Assembly: GCA_020427395.1 (NCBI GenBank)
Contig: JAGQON010000016.1
Coordinates: 28,567 to 92,566, forward strand
Direction of reading: 5' to 3'
DNA length: 64,000 nucleotides
Source: Phycisphaerales bacterium
GTDB taxonomy: Bacteria; Planctomycetota; Phycisphaerae; Phycisphaerales; UBA1924
This document shows, in pieces, positions 26,320 through 35,416 of this stretch (position 1 is the first letter of the stretch; every line of letters starts with the position of its first letter). A model generated the notes under the pieces. The model searched no databases. It worked only from the letters and a program-made list of their open reading frames with translations, and was not told the origin of the DNA. A program made the translations under genes and the position numbers.

Positions 26320-28437
26320 TTACGACTCGGCAGCAATAACTTCCTGCTGCAGGTTCATCGGCATCTCGCGGTACTCCTTGAACTCCATCGAGTTTGCGGC
26401 GCGACCCTGCGACAGACCACGAAGAACCGTGGTGTAACCGAACATTTCGCTCAGCGGCACATCGGCGATCACTTCCTTGATCATGCCCTTATCCTCGGTG
26501 TCGAGGATCATGCCACGACGCGAGGAGAGGTCACCGGTGACATTGCCCAGGTAATCCTCAGGCGTCGTGATGACCACCTTCATGATCGGCTCGAGCAGGA
26601 TGCTGCCTGCCTTGCTGACGGCTTCACGCAGCGCCAGGCGACCCGCCTGCTCGAACGCAACCTGCGACGAGTCGACATCGTGGTACTTGCCGTCCACGAG
26701 GGTGACCTTGACATTGATCAGCGGGTACGGAGCGCTCACGCCGCTCTTGGCGGTCTGACGCACACCGGCCTCAACCGAGGGGATGAACTCCTTGGGGATC
26801 GAGCCGCCGACGATGCCGTTGACGAACGCGACATTGTCCTTGAAGTCCAGGCCGTCCGCCTCTGCCTGCTCCTTGGTGTAGGGTTCGATGTTGACGGTAC
26901 AGTCGCCGAACTGACCACGACCACCCGACTGCTTCTTGAACAGGCCGCGGCAGCCATTGGCCGAACTGCGGATCGCCTCGCGGTACGACACGCGGGGACG
27001 ACCAACCTCGACACCGATCTTCATATCACGCACGAGCTTGTTCTTGATGATCTCAAGGTGAAGCTCGCCCATGCCCGCGATGATGGTCTGCCCGGTCTCC
27101 TCGTTGTACTCGGAGCGGAACGACGGGTCCTCGCGGCGGATCGTCACCAGCGCCTCGGAAAGCTTGCGCTTGTCGTCAGCGGTCTTGGGTTCGATCGACA
27201 TCGAGATCACGGGCTCGGGGAACTCCATACGCTCAAGGATGATCGCGTCATCGGTCGAGCAGAGCGTGTCGCCCGTCATCGAGTTCTTGATGCCAACCAC
27301 GGCCACGATGTTGCCCGCACCGATCTCGTCCAGAGCCATGCGGTCCTTGGCATGCATCTCGAAGATACGCGATGCGATCTCACGCTTGCCGTTGCCCGGG
27401 TTGAGCACGCGGGTGCCCTTCTCGAGCTTGCCCGAGTAGACACGGACATAGGTCAGGTCGCCGTGGGTATCGCTCACGACCTTGAAGACCAGGCCCGAGA
27501 ACGGGGCCGTGTCGTCGTGGGGGCGGGTGATCTTGATCGTCTTGTCCTTGGGGTCGGTGCCCTGAACCTCGGGGACTTCCTGCGGGTTGGGCAGGTAGTC
27601 GATGACCGCGTCGATGAGGCGCTGCACACCGATGTTCTTGAGCGCCGAGCCGCAGAAGACCGGGTTGCACTCAAGGGCGATGGTGCCCTTGCGGACTGCC
27701 TTCTTGATCATCGGGATCGTGATCGAGTCCTCGTCCTCGAGGTACTGCTCCATCAGATCGTCGTCGAGGGCGACGGCCGACTCGATCAGGTCGTGGCGCC
27801 ACTGCTCGGCTTTATCTTGGAGATCCGCGGGGATTTCCTTCTCGGTCACGATTGCGCCCGAGGACTCGATATCAAACTCGTAGGCCTTCATGGTCAGAAG
27901 GTCGATGATGCCCTTGAGCTCATCGCCCTCGCCCCAGGGGAGCTGCATCGCGATCGGGTTGGCTCCAAGACGCTTCTTGATGGTATCGAACGAGTACTCG
28001 AAGTTAGCTCCGAGCTTGTCCATCTTGTTGATCATGCACATGCGGGGCACTTTGTAGCGATCCGCCTGGCGCCAGACTGTTTCGGACTGCGCCTCGACGC
28101 CTTCCTTACCGTCGAACACCGCCACCGCACCGTCGAGGACGCGGAGCGAACGCTCCACCTCGATGGTGAAGTCCACGTGTCCGGGGGTATCGATCAGGTT
28201 GATCTTGTAGTCCTTGCCATCCTTGGTCCAGGGGCAGGTGGTCGCCGCCGACTGGATGGTGATCCCGCGCTCCTGCTCTTCCTGAAGGAAGTCCATGGTC
28301 GCGGTTCCCTCATGCACTTCACCCAGCTTGTAGTTCTTGCCGGTGTAGTACAGGATGCGCTCGGTAACGGTGGTCTTGCCCGCGTCAATGTGGGCACAGA
28401 TACCAATGTTTCTGATGTTCGAAAGGTCGGTGGCCAT
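26320..28437 (-). CDS. fusA: Translation elongation factor G
   Basis: A 705-residue GTPase that drives tRNA-mRNA translocation on the ribosome. G1 is AHIDAGKTT (15-23), G2 lies in ERGITIQSAA, G3 is DTPGHVDF, G4 is NKMD and G5 is GSAL. Domains II-V follow, including GGRGQFGDC and the domain IV loop SSRRGMI. Length and motifs match canonical EF-G closely. The ATG at 28437 has AAAGGA nine bases upstream; a TTG at 28446 would leave no spacing. The gene stands apart from rpsL, rpsG and tuf, which usually accompany fusA. A nested hairpin lies about 50 bases upstream in a long leader. Planctomycetes often carry more than one EF-G, and I cannot tell which copy this is. Confidence 0.96.
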   Translation of the reverse strand: MATDLSNIRNIGICAHIDAGKTTVTERILYYTGKNYKLGEVHEGTATMDFLQEEQERGITIQSAATTCPWTKDGKDYKINLIDTPGHVDFTIEVERSLRVLDGAVAVFDGKEGVEAQSETVWRQADRYKVPRMCMINKMDKLGANFEYSFDTIKKRLGANPIAMQLPWGEGDELKGIIDLLTMKAYEFDIESSGAIVTEKEIPADLQDKAEQWRHDLIESAVALDDDLMEQYLEDEDSITIPMIKKAVRKGTIALECNPVFCGSALKNIGVQRLIDAVIDYLPNPQEVPEVQGTDPKDKTIKITRPHDDTAPFSGLVFKVVSDTHGDLTYVRVYSGKLEKGTRVLNPGNGKREIASRIFEMHAKDRMALDEIGAGNIVAVVGIKNSMTGDTLCSTDDAIILERMEFPEPVISMSIEPKTADDKRKLSEALVTIRREDPSFRSEYNEETGQTIIAGMGELHLEIIKNKLVRDMKIGVEVGRPRVSYREAIRSSANGCRGLFKKQSGGRGQFGDCTVNIEPYTKEQAEADGLDFKDNVAFVNGIVGGSIPKEFIPSVEAGVRQTAKSGVSAPYPLINVKVTLVDGKYHDVDSSQVAFEQAGRLALREAVSKAGSILLEPIMKVVITTPEDYLGNVTGDLSSRRGMILDTEDKGMIKEVIADVPLSEMFGYTTVLRGLSQGRAANSMEFKEYREMPMNLQQEVIAAES

Positions 28438-28834
28438 CGCGATCAATCCTTTTGTATTCTCTCGGTTCGCGTTCTTGATTCGACTTGAAGACCGCTGGTC
28501 AGGGGGAGGGATTCTCCCTCCCCGGTACAGTGCCCGAAGCGGTCAGCTTGATTGGTGATGAAGAAATGGAACTTTGCCGTACTGCGCGCAGTCACGAAAG
28601 AGAATCGGCCGGTTCCGGGTCCGATGAATCTTCCATGGCGTGCTCCTCACTGGTGGCCCCAACGGCCCATCCAAAGACTGGTATCTCAAAGTCTTGTCAC
28701 TGCAAGACATCCGGCAAGTTCAAAGGAGTCTACGCGTGCCCGCTTCGGCGCACGCAAACCCTGAGCTTGAATCGTAGCCCTGCGGCTTGTCTAATCAAGA
28801 AACTCCCCAGATCCCAGATGATTCTCGGACCTTC
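28438..28834. other. 397-base intergenic region (fusA leader and O-antigen-ligase gene 3-prime flank)
   Basis: No credible gene, tRNA or known RNA family was recognised. It contains the nested hairpin described separately, a weak minus-strand promoter (TTGATT at 28798-28793, 16-base spacer, TACGAT at 28776-28771), and small dyads (GTCTTG/CAAGAC around 28691-28708). The forward open frame crossing it has no conserved features and runs antisense into the neighbouring gene. Confidence 0.5.
28490..28544 (-). promoter_or_regulatory. Nested hairpin in the fusA 5-prime leader
   Basis: Outer arms GACCGCT (28490-28496) and AGCGGTC (28538-28544) enclose an inner nine-base-pair stem GGGGAGGGA / TCCCTCCCC (28503-28511 with 28515-28523). 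No U-tract follows, so it is not a simple terminator. It lies 52 bases before the fusA start and may affect its expression or message stability. Confidence 0.5.
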
Positions 28835-31138
28835 TCAGCCCGAATCGTCCGCCACCCACACTGCACGGGCAAGCTCATCCTCGCTCAAACCACGCAGTGG
28901 GTCCAGGCGGGTCTGCTCGTGCAGTTCGATCGCCCGCCGGGCCCACCCCTGAGCCCCGGTTCTGTCCCCGAGGTCGATCGCCAGCTCCATCAGTCGCAGG
29001 GCGGTCTGCGGGTCGTGGGGGGCCAACTTGATCGCTTGCTCAAGGTTCAGCTGGGCGAAACGGAGCCATTGTTCACGATCCGGGCTCTGTGGGAATGCGG
29101 AGACACGCCCCTCCCAGACCCTGCCCGCCCAGCGGTGACCGCCGGCATCCATCGAGATGACTTCAAAGAGCGCAAGGGCCGCGTCCCACTGGGCACTCGC
29201 CCGATCGTCTTCACCGACGGCCTGGAGCACCGAAGCCATCCAGAGCATCTGCTGGGAGAGCGCCACTCGGGTCTGGGTGTGCCTAGGGCGAGCGTCCAGT
29301 GCCTGCCCAAGATGATTGATGGCAAACTGTCTCGCTTCGTACTCCACCTGATCCAGCGCAGGCAGGATTGAATCCAGCGTCGGGCGCAGCGGTGTCCGGG
29401 AGACCTTGCTGAGCAGCGACATGGCCTGCCCGAGCTGTACATCTCTGTCCGGGCTGAACTCCAGCGCATCGAGCAGGGCGTGCGCGTCCGCCACTCGGGT
29501 TGCGTCCGCAGCGGCCGCGTGGAGCTCGCGTTCCCAGGCGTTGATCGGACCCCAACGCATGAGCAAGATCCCCAGCGTGCCGAGCAGGGCGATGATCATC
29601 ATGAGGGAACCAGATCGTTTGGCTGCAACAGGGTGCGGGCGACCCGACGCGATCCCGATCATGAACGCCCAGAGCGAAGCGGAGACGATGAGCGTCCCGG
29701 TCACTTCGATCATGGCGTGGACCATCAGCACCGCTGCGACTACGAGCAGCCCGAGGCGGATAACGCGTCCATCGAGCGCCGAGCGAAGCAGCGTCAGACT
29801 CAGACCAACCCAGACCGCCGCACCGATCAGGATCGGTACGATCTCTGAAGCCGTGAGTACCGAAGCCTGCATGTTGAGTGCGAGGAGAGTCGGGATGATG
29901 ACCAGCAGCAACGCGAAACGCGTGAATAGACCGGGATCCAGGTTGGTCGCTGGATTGTCATCATCTTCCGCATGACGGATGCCGAGTAGCACGCGCACAA
30001 GGTATGCGACCAACGCCAGGCCGCCGATCCCCAGCGTAGCGATCCATGCGAACACGACATCGTGCGGGTTCGCAACATCCTCAGGGCTCAGTGCGGGCTT
30101 GAGCAGGGCATATCGATCCTGAAACAGGCCCGGTCCACACCCGAAGAGCGGGTCGTGCAACCAGATCCGAACCGAGCCTACGAGGTATTGCCAACGGAAG
30201 AGCAGGCTCCGCTCTCCCAGTTGTTCGCCGATCACCCCACGCAAGGCCAACGCCGCAAGGACGAGCACACAAAGTCCGACGATGACTCGACCATCGATCC
30301 GCTTTGATCTCAGGAACACGCACCCTGCGCCAAGCGTCAGCCCGATGAGCAGCACGCCATACCCACCCTTGGAGCCCGTGAGCATGAGACCGAAGACGCA
30401 GATCAGCCCGGCAATCCCGGCAGTTGCTGCGATGTGACGCTTTGGCTTCCACCACGCCACCGCGAGGCTCAGCAGCCCCGCAGCCGATGCCGCGGTGAAG
30501 GTCGCAAAGACATTGGTGAGCCCAAACCACGCCAGCGGCTCGGGGTTGCGCAGGCGGCGTTCGTAGGCCAAGGTCTCGAATGAACCGTCGCTCCAGCCGC
30601 GTGCGGCGAGGAACGACTCGCGACTCTGCTCATAAGTCTGCATCGTCTGGGCATGCGTGACAAAGACCTCGTACGCACCAACGAGCGTGAGCATCAGGGC
30701 GAAGCCGATCGCCACCGTGCCGAGCAAACGCTGGGCACCGGGAAGCCGGCCGGCCTGCGAAGCAGCAACCAAGGCCGCCACGGTTGCCGTTATTGTCGAG
30801 GCATCGAGCACGCGTTCGAGATCGCTGAGCATGTGATAACTCAGCACGCCCAAGCCGATCAGAACGAGCAGGCCGTTGATGGTTGAGCACCTTGAGCCTC
30901 GAAGGAGATTTCCCAGCAGTGTCAGGCATGAGCCGAGCACAATCCCCGCGTTGAGCAGCAGTGCCCAGCGTGGCGTCAGCCCCGTGATTGGAGGCGCAAA
31001 GCGGAACGGGTCACTCTGCCACCATGGGAACGGGTCGTGCTCGATCATCGCCCGGGACAGGCACAACATCGCGACCAGGAGGAGTCCGGCCCACGCGATC
31101 TTGTCGCCGAGCCTGAGTTCTTGCTGCGCATCATCCAT
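28835..31138 (-). CDS. O-antigen ligase/polymerase-like membrane protein with C-terminal helical repeats
   Basis: A 767-residue protein. Residues about 10-520 contain roughly 12-14 hydrophobic helices. The Wzy_C/WaaL-type periplasmic region reads RWQYLVGSVRIWLHDPLFGCGPG, followed by NPHDVVFAWIATLGIGGL, where conserved Arg and His residues act in ligases. The C-terminal 240 residues are soluble, with TPR-like helices (LNLEQAIKLAPHDPQTALRLMELAI). Such proteins ligate or polymerise undecaprenyl-linked glycans, or glycosylate proteins. I chose the ATG at 31138, which overlaps the WecA-like gene by eight bases; the frame is open further upstream but enters that gene. It is last in the ispH-rlmN-ywaF-wecA unit, and its position after a WecA-like enzyme supports a glycan role. 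Confidence 0.85.
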   Translation of the reverse strand: MDDAQQELRLGDKIAWAGLLLVAMLCLSRAMIEHDPFPWWQSDPFRFAPPITGLTPRWALLLNAGIVLGSCLTLLGNLLRGSRCSTINGLLVLIGLGVLSYHMLSDLERVLDASTITATVAALVAASQAGRLPGAQRLLGTVAIGFALMLTLVGAYEVFVTHAQTMQTYEQSRESFLAARGWSDGSFETLAYERRLRNPEPLAWFGLTNVFATFTAASAAGLLSLAVAWWKPKRHIAATAGIAGLICVFGLMLTGSKGGYGVLLIGLTLGAGCVFLRSKRIDGRVIVGLCVLVLAALALRGVIGEQLGERSLLFRWQYLVGSVRIWLHDPLFGCGPGLFQDRYALLKPALSPEDVANPHDVVFAWIATLGIGGLALVAYLVRVLLGIRHAEDDDNPATNLDPGLFTRFALLLVIIPTLLALNMQASVLTASEIVPILIGAAVWVGLSLTLLRSALDGRVIRLGLLVVAAVLMVHAMIEVTGTLIVSASLWAFMIGIASGRPHPVAAKRSGSLMMIIALLGTLGILLMRWGPINAWERELHAAAADATRVADAHALLDALEFSPDRDVQLGQAMSLLSKVSRTPLRPTLDSILPALDQVEYEARQFAINHLGQALDARPRHTQTRVALSQQMLWMASVLQAVGEDDRASAQWDAALALFEVISMDAGGHRWAGRVWEGRVSAFPQSPDREQWLRFAQLNLEQAIKLAPHDPQTALRLMELAIDLGDRTGAQGWARRAIELHEQTRLDPLRGLSEDELARAVWVADDSG

Positions 31139-32261
31139 CGCTCGGCTCCGGTCGCTTGATCGGCGAGCGATACTCGAACAACGCGATCGCCCCGATGAGC
31201 GCGAGCACCTGCACTCCAAGCACGACCGCCTGCCACGGCAGCGCCCGTGTCATGAGCAGGCCCGAAATGCCTGTTGCCAGCGTCAGCGCATAAATCACCA
31301 GGATCGTGCTCCGGGCCCCGAGTCCGCGGTCGCGCATGCGATGCGAGAAATGCTGCATATCACCAACGAACGGGCTCTTGCCCTGATAGAGGCGGATCAA
31401 TGTCACCGACACGAAGTCGTACAGAGGCACCGCCAGGATCACCACCGGCATGAGCACCGCGTACCAGCCGCCCGTCGAGTCGTCGAGAGGCGTGTAGGTC
31501 GTCCGCACCGTCAGGAACGCGAGAAGCAGCCCGATGATCAGTGACCCTCCATCACCCATAAAGATCTTCGCGGGCGGGAAGTTGAACACCAGGAACCCGA
31601 TGAGCGACCCCGAGAGCAGGGCGCAGATCGCCGCGACGAACCACTGCCCGTTGAGCAGCGTCGCGATGAGCAGCATGGAGGCAGCGATGGTCGCGATGCC
31701 CCCGCTGAGCCCGTCCATATTGTCGATAAAGTTCATGGCGTTGATGATGGCCGTGAACCAGAGCACCGTGACAATCACACTCAGCCAGGTCCCGCCCACA
31801 TAGCCGTCCAGCAGGGTCATCAGGCGGGTATCAAAGAACACCGCGAAGACCAGACCCGGCACCAGCATGATCACCAGCTTGAGCCACGGCCCCATGGGTC
31901 GGCGGTCATCGATCAGCCCCAACACATGCAGCCCCAGCACGCACCCGATGAGCGTCCAACCCAATGGGAGCATCGATCTGAGCCCGGGCAGGTGCTCGCC
32001 CATGGGCTCAAGCACGCCCGGCAGGGATCCCGGATCGAGCAGCGAGAACCCGATGGCCGCGACGATCATTGGCAGCAGCATACCGATCGCGATCGCGATC
32101 CCACCCGTGTTGGGAATGCGCCGGTGTGCGGCCTTCACCTGCCCCTCGATCGGGGCGCTGTCGAACGCGCCCGCTCGTAGGCTCAGGCGCAGCACGATCC
32201 ATGTCGCGGGCAGCGCGATCAAGAAACCAAGCCCCAGTAGCATGACGATCAGCAGAATCAC
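31131..32261 (-). CDS. Undecaprenyl-phosphate sugar-1-phosphate transferase (WecA/MraY superfamily)
   Basis: A 376-residue polytopic membrane protein with about 10-11 helices that transfers a (probably N-acetylated) hexose-1-phosphate from a UDP-sugar to a polyprenyl phosphate, the first step of lipid-linked glycan synthesis. Family motifs are Asp118-Asp119 (GLIDDR), NFIDNMDGLSGG (about 177-188), MGDGGS (235-240) and the HFSHR loop near 307 that replaces the HIHH motif of WecA. It is closer to WecA/TagO than to MraY. The start is GTG at 32261, overlapping the previous stop (GTGA). Its partners are the isoprenoid enzyme IspH upstream and an O-antigen-ligase-like protein downstream. Confidence 0.93.
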   Translation of the reverse strand: MILLIVMLLGLGFLIALPATWIVLRLSLRAGAFDSAPIEGQVKAAHRRIPNTGGIAIAIGMLLPMIVAAIGFSLLDPGSLPGVLEPMGEHLPGLRSMLPLGWTLIGCVLGLHVLGLIDDRRPMGPWLKLVIMLVPGLVFAVFFDTRLMTLLDGYVGGTWLSVIVTVLWFTAIINAMNFIDNMDGLSGGIATIAASMLLIATLLNGQWFVAAICALLSGSLIGFLVFNFPPAKIFMGDGGSLIIGLLLAFLTVRTTYTPLDDSTGGWYAVLMPVVILAVPLYDFVSVTLIRLYQGKSPFVGDMQHFSHRMRDRGLGARSTILVIYALTLATGISGLLMTRALPWQAVVLGVQVLALIGAIALFEYRSPIKRPEPSDG

Positions 32262-33079
32262 GGGCTCAGTGTAGCGTCTGGGCGTTGGGTCGGGCCGACG
32301 AAACGCGGCGGGGGCTTGCCCAGCACCCGCGTGCGTACGAACAACGCCAGCTTGGAGACTCCGAAGATCAGGGCGAAGATGAACAGGGCGCCGAGCATCA
32401 TCCAGATCGTCCGCTGCGGGAAGGGCCCCATCTTGTCCACGATCGAGGTGCCCTCGTGCGTCCCGGCTCCGAGGTACGAGTAGTTGGTGCCCAGCATGAT
32501 GTTGAAACCGATCGTGATGATCGCGTAAATCACGCCCGCGATGCTCGCGAATCGCAGGTCACGCCAATCAGGGCGGTATCCGAGGACCACGATGTCGTAG
32601 ATCGCACATCCGACGATCTGCACATGGTTGAGCCAGTAGATCCAGAACGAGAGGTGCCCGTATCCGACCTCGAGATACGGCGTAAAGAAGATCTGGGCAC
32701 TGAGCCCGATCCCCCAGAACAGCGTGAGCGATCGAGCGCGACGATCGAGCGTAAAGAGCTGCCACGCCGCGATGAACACACCCAGCCGGCACATGTGCAG
32801 CGGCAGCGAGTCCTGCACATCAAAGAACACCATCCGGCGACCGAAGATCAACCCCTGTGTGATCAGGATCGACCAGCCAAGCAGCTTGCGGAACTGTGCC
32901 TCTCGATCCTCACCGCGGCGCAGGAGCATCTTCCCGACGACGCAGCACAGCACCATCGACCCGAAGCACACCGCGAGGACGACCCAGTGGAAGCTCGTAA
33001 ACGCATGAAACTCATCCACCCAGCGATACGCGGGCGAGGCGGAATCGGGCATTGGGTTGATGCTCGGCGGTTTCTGCAT
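32258..33079 (-). CDS. YwaF/TMEM164-like integral membrane protein
   Basis: A 273-residue protein with about seven hydrophobic helices. It carries SLPLHMC (91-97), FFTPYL (131-136), the HLSFWIYWLNHVQIVGCAIYD region with His152, and GTNYSYL, which recall the bacterial YwaF (TIGR02206) family. Human TMEM164 belongs to the same superfamily and has been described as an acyltransferase using a conserved Cys and His. Cys97 and His152 here would be the matching candidates, but I could not align them. It lies 20 bases after rlmN and overlaps the WecA-like gene by four bases, so a role with lipid-linked glycans or membrane lipids is plausible. Its reaction is unknown. Confidence 0.75.
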   Translation of the reverse strand: MQKPPSINPMPDSASPAYRWVDEFHAFTSFHWVVLAVCFGSMVLCCVVGKMLLRRGEDREAQFRKLLGWSILITQGLIFGRRMVFFDVQDSLPLHMCRLGVFIAAWQLFTLDRRARSLTLFWGIGLSAQIFFTPYLEVGYGHLSFWIYWLNHVQIVGCAIYDIVVLGYRPDWRDLRFASIAGVIYAIITIGFNIMLGTNYSYLGAGTHEGTSIVDKMGPFPQRTIWMMLGALFIFALIFGVSKLALFVRTRVLGKPPPRFVGPTQRPDATLSP

Positions 33080-33099
33080 CGGTCTTCAGCGTACCCGAA

Positions 33100-34245
33100 T
33101 CAGGCCGGTGCGTGCTCGTGGCGTAGCTGCCCGCACGCGGCCGCGATATCCCGCCCGCGGCTGGCGCGGATGTGGCAGTTCACCCCGTGCTCACGCAGCA
33201 CATGCTGGAAGTGGTGCACCGCGTCGCCGCCGGGGCGCTCAAAGGGCAGGCCCTTGACCTCGTTGTAGCGGATCAGGTTGACATTGGCCCGCAGCTTCTT
33301 GACCACCGCCGCCAACTCCTCGGCGTGCTCGGGCTGATCGTTCACCCCCGCCAGCAGAATGTACTCGAGCGTGATCTCCCGCCCGGTCTTCTTGAACCAG
33401 ATCGAGCAGGCCTCGACGAGCTGATCGATCGTGGTGAACTGCGCCCAGGGGATGAGCTTGCGGCGAAGATCGTCGTTGGGCGCATGTAGCGAGAGTGCCA
33501 GCGTCACCGGCAGCTCGAGCTGCTCGGCAAGCTTCTCGATCGCTTTGTGCATTCCCACAGTCGAGATGGTGATCTTGCGGGCACTGATGCCCATACCCCA
33601 CGGGGCCGCAATGGTCCGGGTCGCGTGCACGACCGCCTGGAAGTTCGCAAGCGGCTCGCCCATGCCCATGAAGACGATGTTCGAGATCCGCCCGACGCCT
33701 TGGAGCTGATTCAGACGCCAGACCTGCTCGACGATCCGCCCCGCCGAGAGGTTCCCATCAAGCCCCCCGATGCCCGTGGCGCAGAACTTGCACCCGACGG
33801 GGCACCCGATCTGCGAGCTGATGCACGCGGTTTTCCGGTCAGTGTCCATCGCCGGGATCATCACGCACTCGGTCTGACGCTCGGTATTGGAGTACGGCAT
33901 CTGCTGATCAAGGATCGGCAGTCGCGTGCCCTGTTCGACCGACGCCTCACTCGCGTCAACCCGGTTGGTCTCGATGTCGTCGGGCCACTCGATCAACAGC
34001 TTCTGGGTCCCATCCGTCGCGAGCTGGTGGGCTACCGTTGGCCCGGAAAGGAAGGTCATCTGCTCCATGAGCAGCTCCCGGTCCCTGGCGGACAAGTTTG
34101 TCATCTGCTGCGGATCGACCACGCCCTTCTCATAGACCCACTCGAGGATCTGCTTGGCGCGGAACTTGGGCATACCCCGCTCGACGCACCACTGGGCCAA
34201 GGTCTCGGGCGTGAACTCAAAGATGTGATTCGTCGGGTGCTTCAC
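33100..34245 (-). CDS. rlmN: Dual-specificity 23S rRNA/tRNA adenine-C2 methyltransferase RlmN (radical SAM)
   Basis: A 381-residue radical SAM enzyme that methylates C2 of A2503 in 23S rRNA and, in E. coli, A37 of some tRNAs. The cluster-binding motif is Cys148-x3-Cys152-x2-Cys155 (GCPVGCKFC). GMGEPLAN lies in the SAM region. The C-terminal mechanistic Cys371 is in the conserved DIAAACGQL context, and a second mechanistic Cys is expected in the C-terminal third. Length and motifs are standard. The start is GTG at 34245, overlapping the ispH stop (GTGA), so the two are probably cotranslated. Its place in front of glycan genes is unusual, but the enzyme call is firm. Confidence 0.96.
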   Translation of the reverse strand: MKHPTNHIFEFTPETLAQWCVERGMPKFRAKQILEWVYEKGVVDPQQMTNLSARDRELLMEQMTFLSGPTVAHQLATDGTQKLLIEWPDDIETNRVDASEASVEQGTRLPILDQQMPYSNTERQTECVMIPAMDTDRKTACISSQIGCPVGCKFCATGIGGLDGNLSAGRIVEQVWRLNQLQGVGRISNIVFMGMGEPLANFQAVVHATRTIAAPWGMGISARKITISTVGMHKAIEKLAEQLELPVTLALSLHAPNDDLRRKLIPWAQFTTIDQLVEACSIWFKKTGREITLEYILLAGVNDQPEHAEELAAVVKKLRANVNLIRYNEVKGLPFERPGGDAVHHFQHVLREHGVNCHIRASRGRDIAAACGQLRHEHAPA

Positions 34246-35297
34246 GCGTTGCCGCCCGTGCTGATCGTCAAGGCCACGGCCACCGAACCATACTCACCCT
34301 GAGTAATCACCGGCGGCTCCACACGCACCCGCCGATCGCGGTGGTCGATGTCGTGCTCTTCCATCAGCTTCTTGAGTGTCAGCGGCAGCCCGAACTCCAC
34401 CGTCTCCTCGTACACATCCGCCAGATGCAGCGTCGCACCGTGCCGTTCCACAAAGTGGCGGCAGATCGTGCTGACCAAATCCTCGGGAGCCGAGGCCCCG
34501 GCGGTCAGCAAAATGCGCTCGTTGCCAGTGGGGTACCAACTCGGGTCAAGCTCGGAGACATCGTCGATCCGCACGCCGCGCGTGCCGCTGTTCTCCGCGA
34601 TCTCCGTCAGGCGGACCGAGTTGGACGAGTTGCGTGACCCAACCACGATGACCAGATCGCACAGAGGGGCGATCTGGCGCACGGCCGACTGGCGGTTGGT
34701 GGTCGCGTAGCAGATGTCCTCGCTCGGCGGCTCCTTGATGTTCGGGAACGCCGCTTTGAGCGCCGAGATGATCACATTCGCATCATCCACGGAAAGGGTC
34801 GTCTGGGTCAGGTACACCAGCTTGTCCGGGTCGTCGATTCGCAGGTGGGGGATGCAATCCACGCACTCGACCACCTGAGTCTGCTCCGGGGCTTCGCCGA
34901 AGGTCCCGATGATCTCCTGATGGTCCTTGTGGCCCACGAGCAGGATCTGGTAGCCCTGCTTGGCATAGCGAATCGCCCGCGAATGGACCTTGGTGACCAG
35001 TGGGCAGGTGGCATCGATCGACCTCAGGCCACGAGAATCGGCCTGGGCCCGGATCGCCGGCGACACCCCATGGGCGCTGAAGACCACGATCGAGCCGTGG
35101 GGGACCTCGTCGAGGTCGTCCACGAACACCACCCCCCGGTCCACAAAGCGGTCTACCACATGCTTGTTGTGGACGATCTCGTGGTACACATAGATAGTCT
35201 CACCGTCACCGACGATGTCCAGAACCTGATCCACGACATCGATGGCCATGCGGACCCCGGCACAGAATCCACGCGGGTTGGCGAGCACGATCTGCAT
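34242..35297 (-). CDS. ispH: 4-hydroxy-3-methylbut-2-enyl diphosphate reductase
   Basis: A 351-residue iron-sulfur enzyme of the MEP isoprenoid pathway, making IPP and DMAPP from HMBPP. The three cluster cysteines are Cys12 (NPRGFCAGV), Cys98 (DATCPLVTKVH) and Cys196 (EDICYATTNRQ). The catalytic Glu region and the SSNSVRL and TAGASAPE motifs are intact. Length is slightly above the 310-320 of E. coli. I chose ATG 35297; a GTG at 35300 is also in frame. It is first of the minus-strand unit that continues through rlmN to WecA-like and ligase-like genes. Isoprenoid supply for undecaprenyl phosphate is a sensible link between the two ends of that unit. Confidence 0.97.
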   Translation of the reverse strand: MQIVLANPRGFCAGVRMAIDVVDQVLDIVGDGETIYVYHEIVHNKHVVDRFVDRGVVFVDDLDEVPHGSIVVFSAHGVSPAIRAQADSRGLRSIDATCPLVTKVHSRAIRYAKQGYQILLVGHKDHQEIIGTFGEAPEQTQVVECVDCIPHLRIDDPDKLVYLTQTTLSVDDANVIISALKAAFPNIKEPPSEDICYATTNRQSAVRQIAPLCDLVIVVGSRNSSNSVRLTEIAENSGTRGVRIDDVSELDPSWYPTGNERILLTAGASAPEDLVSTICRHFVERHGATLHLADVYEETVEFGLPLTLKKLMEEHDIDHRDRRVRVEPPVITQGEYGSVAVALTISTGGNA

Positions 35298-35416
35298 CAC
35301 CTCATCGTAGTCCCCAGCCCGCCCAGCGGTTCGCGCATCATTCGATTGATACGCGGCTCGCGCCTAGACTTAAAGCCGGGCTCGGAGCAGCCCAGACCCT
35401 GATGAGGATCATCGAC

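Noticed and set aside
26680..28488. 602-codon open frame opposite fusA
   Set aside because: It is entirely antisense to a highly conserved gene, has Val/Leu/Asp/Arg-rich composition typical of reverse-strand shadows and no recognisable domain.
28640..28735. Possible tRNA or small RNA (GTTCAAAG resembles a T-loop)
   Set aside because: No acceptor stem, anticodon arm or CCA end could be matched to the loop. I could not identify tmRNA or SRP RNA features either.
28485..28952. 155-codon frame in the fusA upstream region
   Set aside because: No conserved features, runs into the 3-prime end of the ligase-like gene on the other strand, and passes through the leader hairpin.
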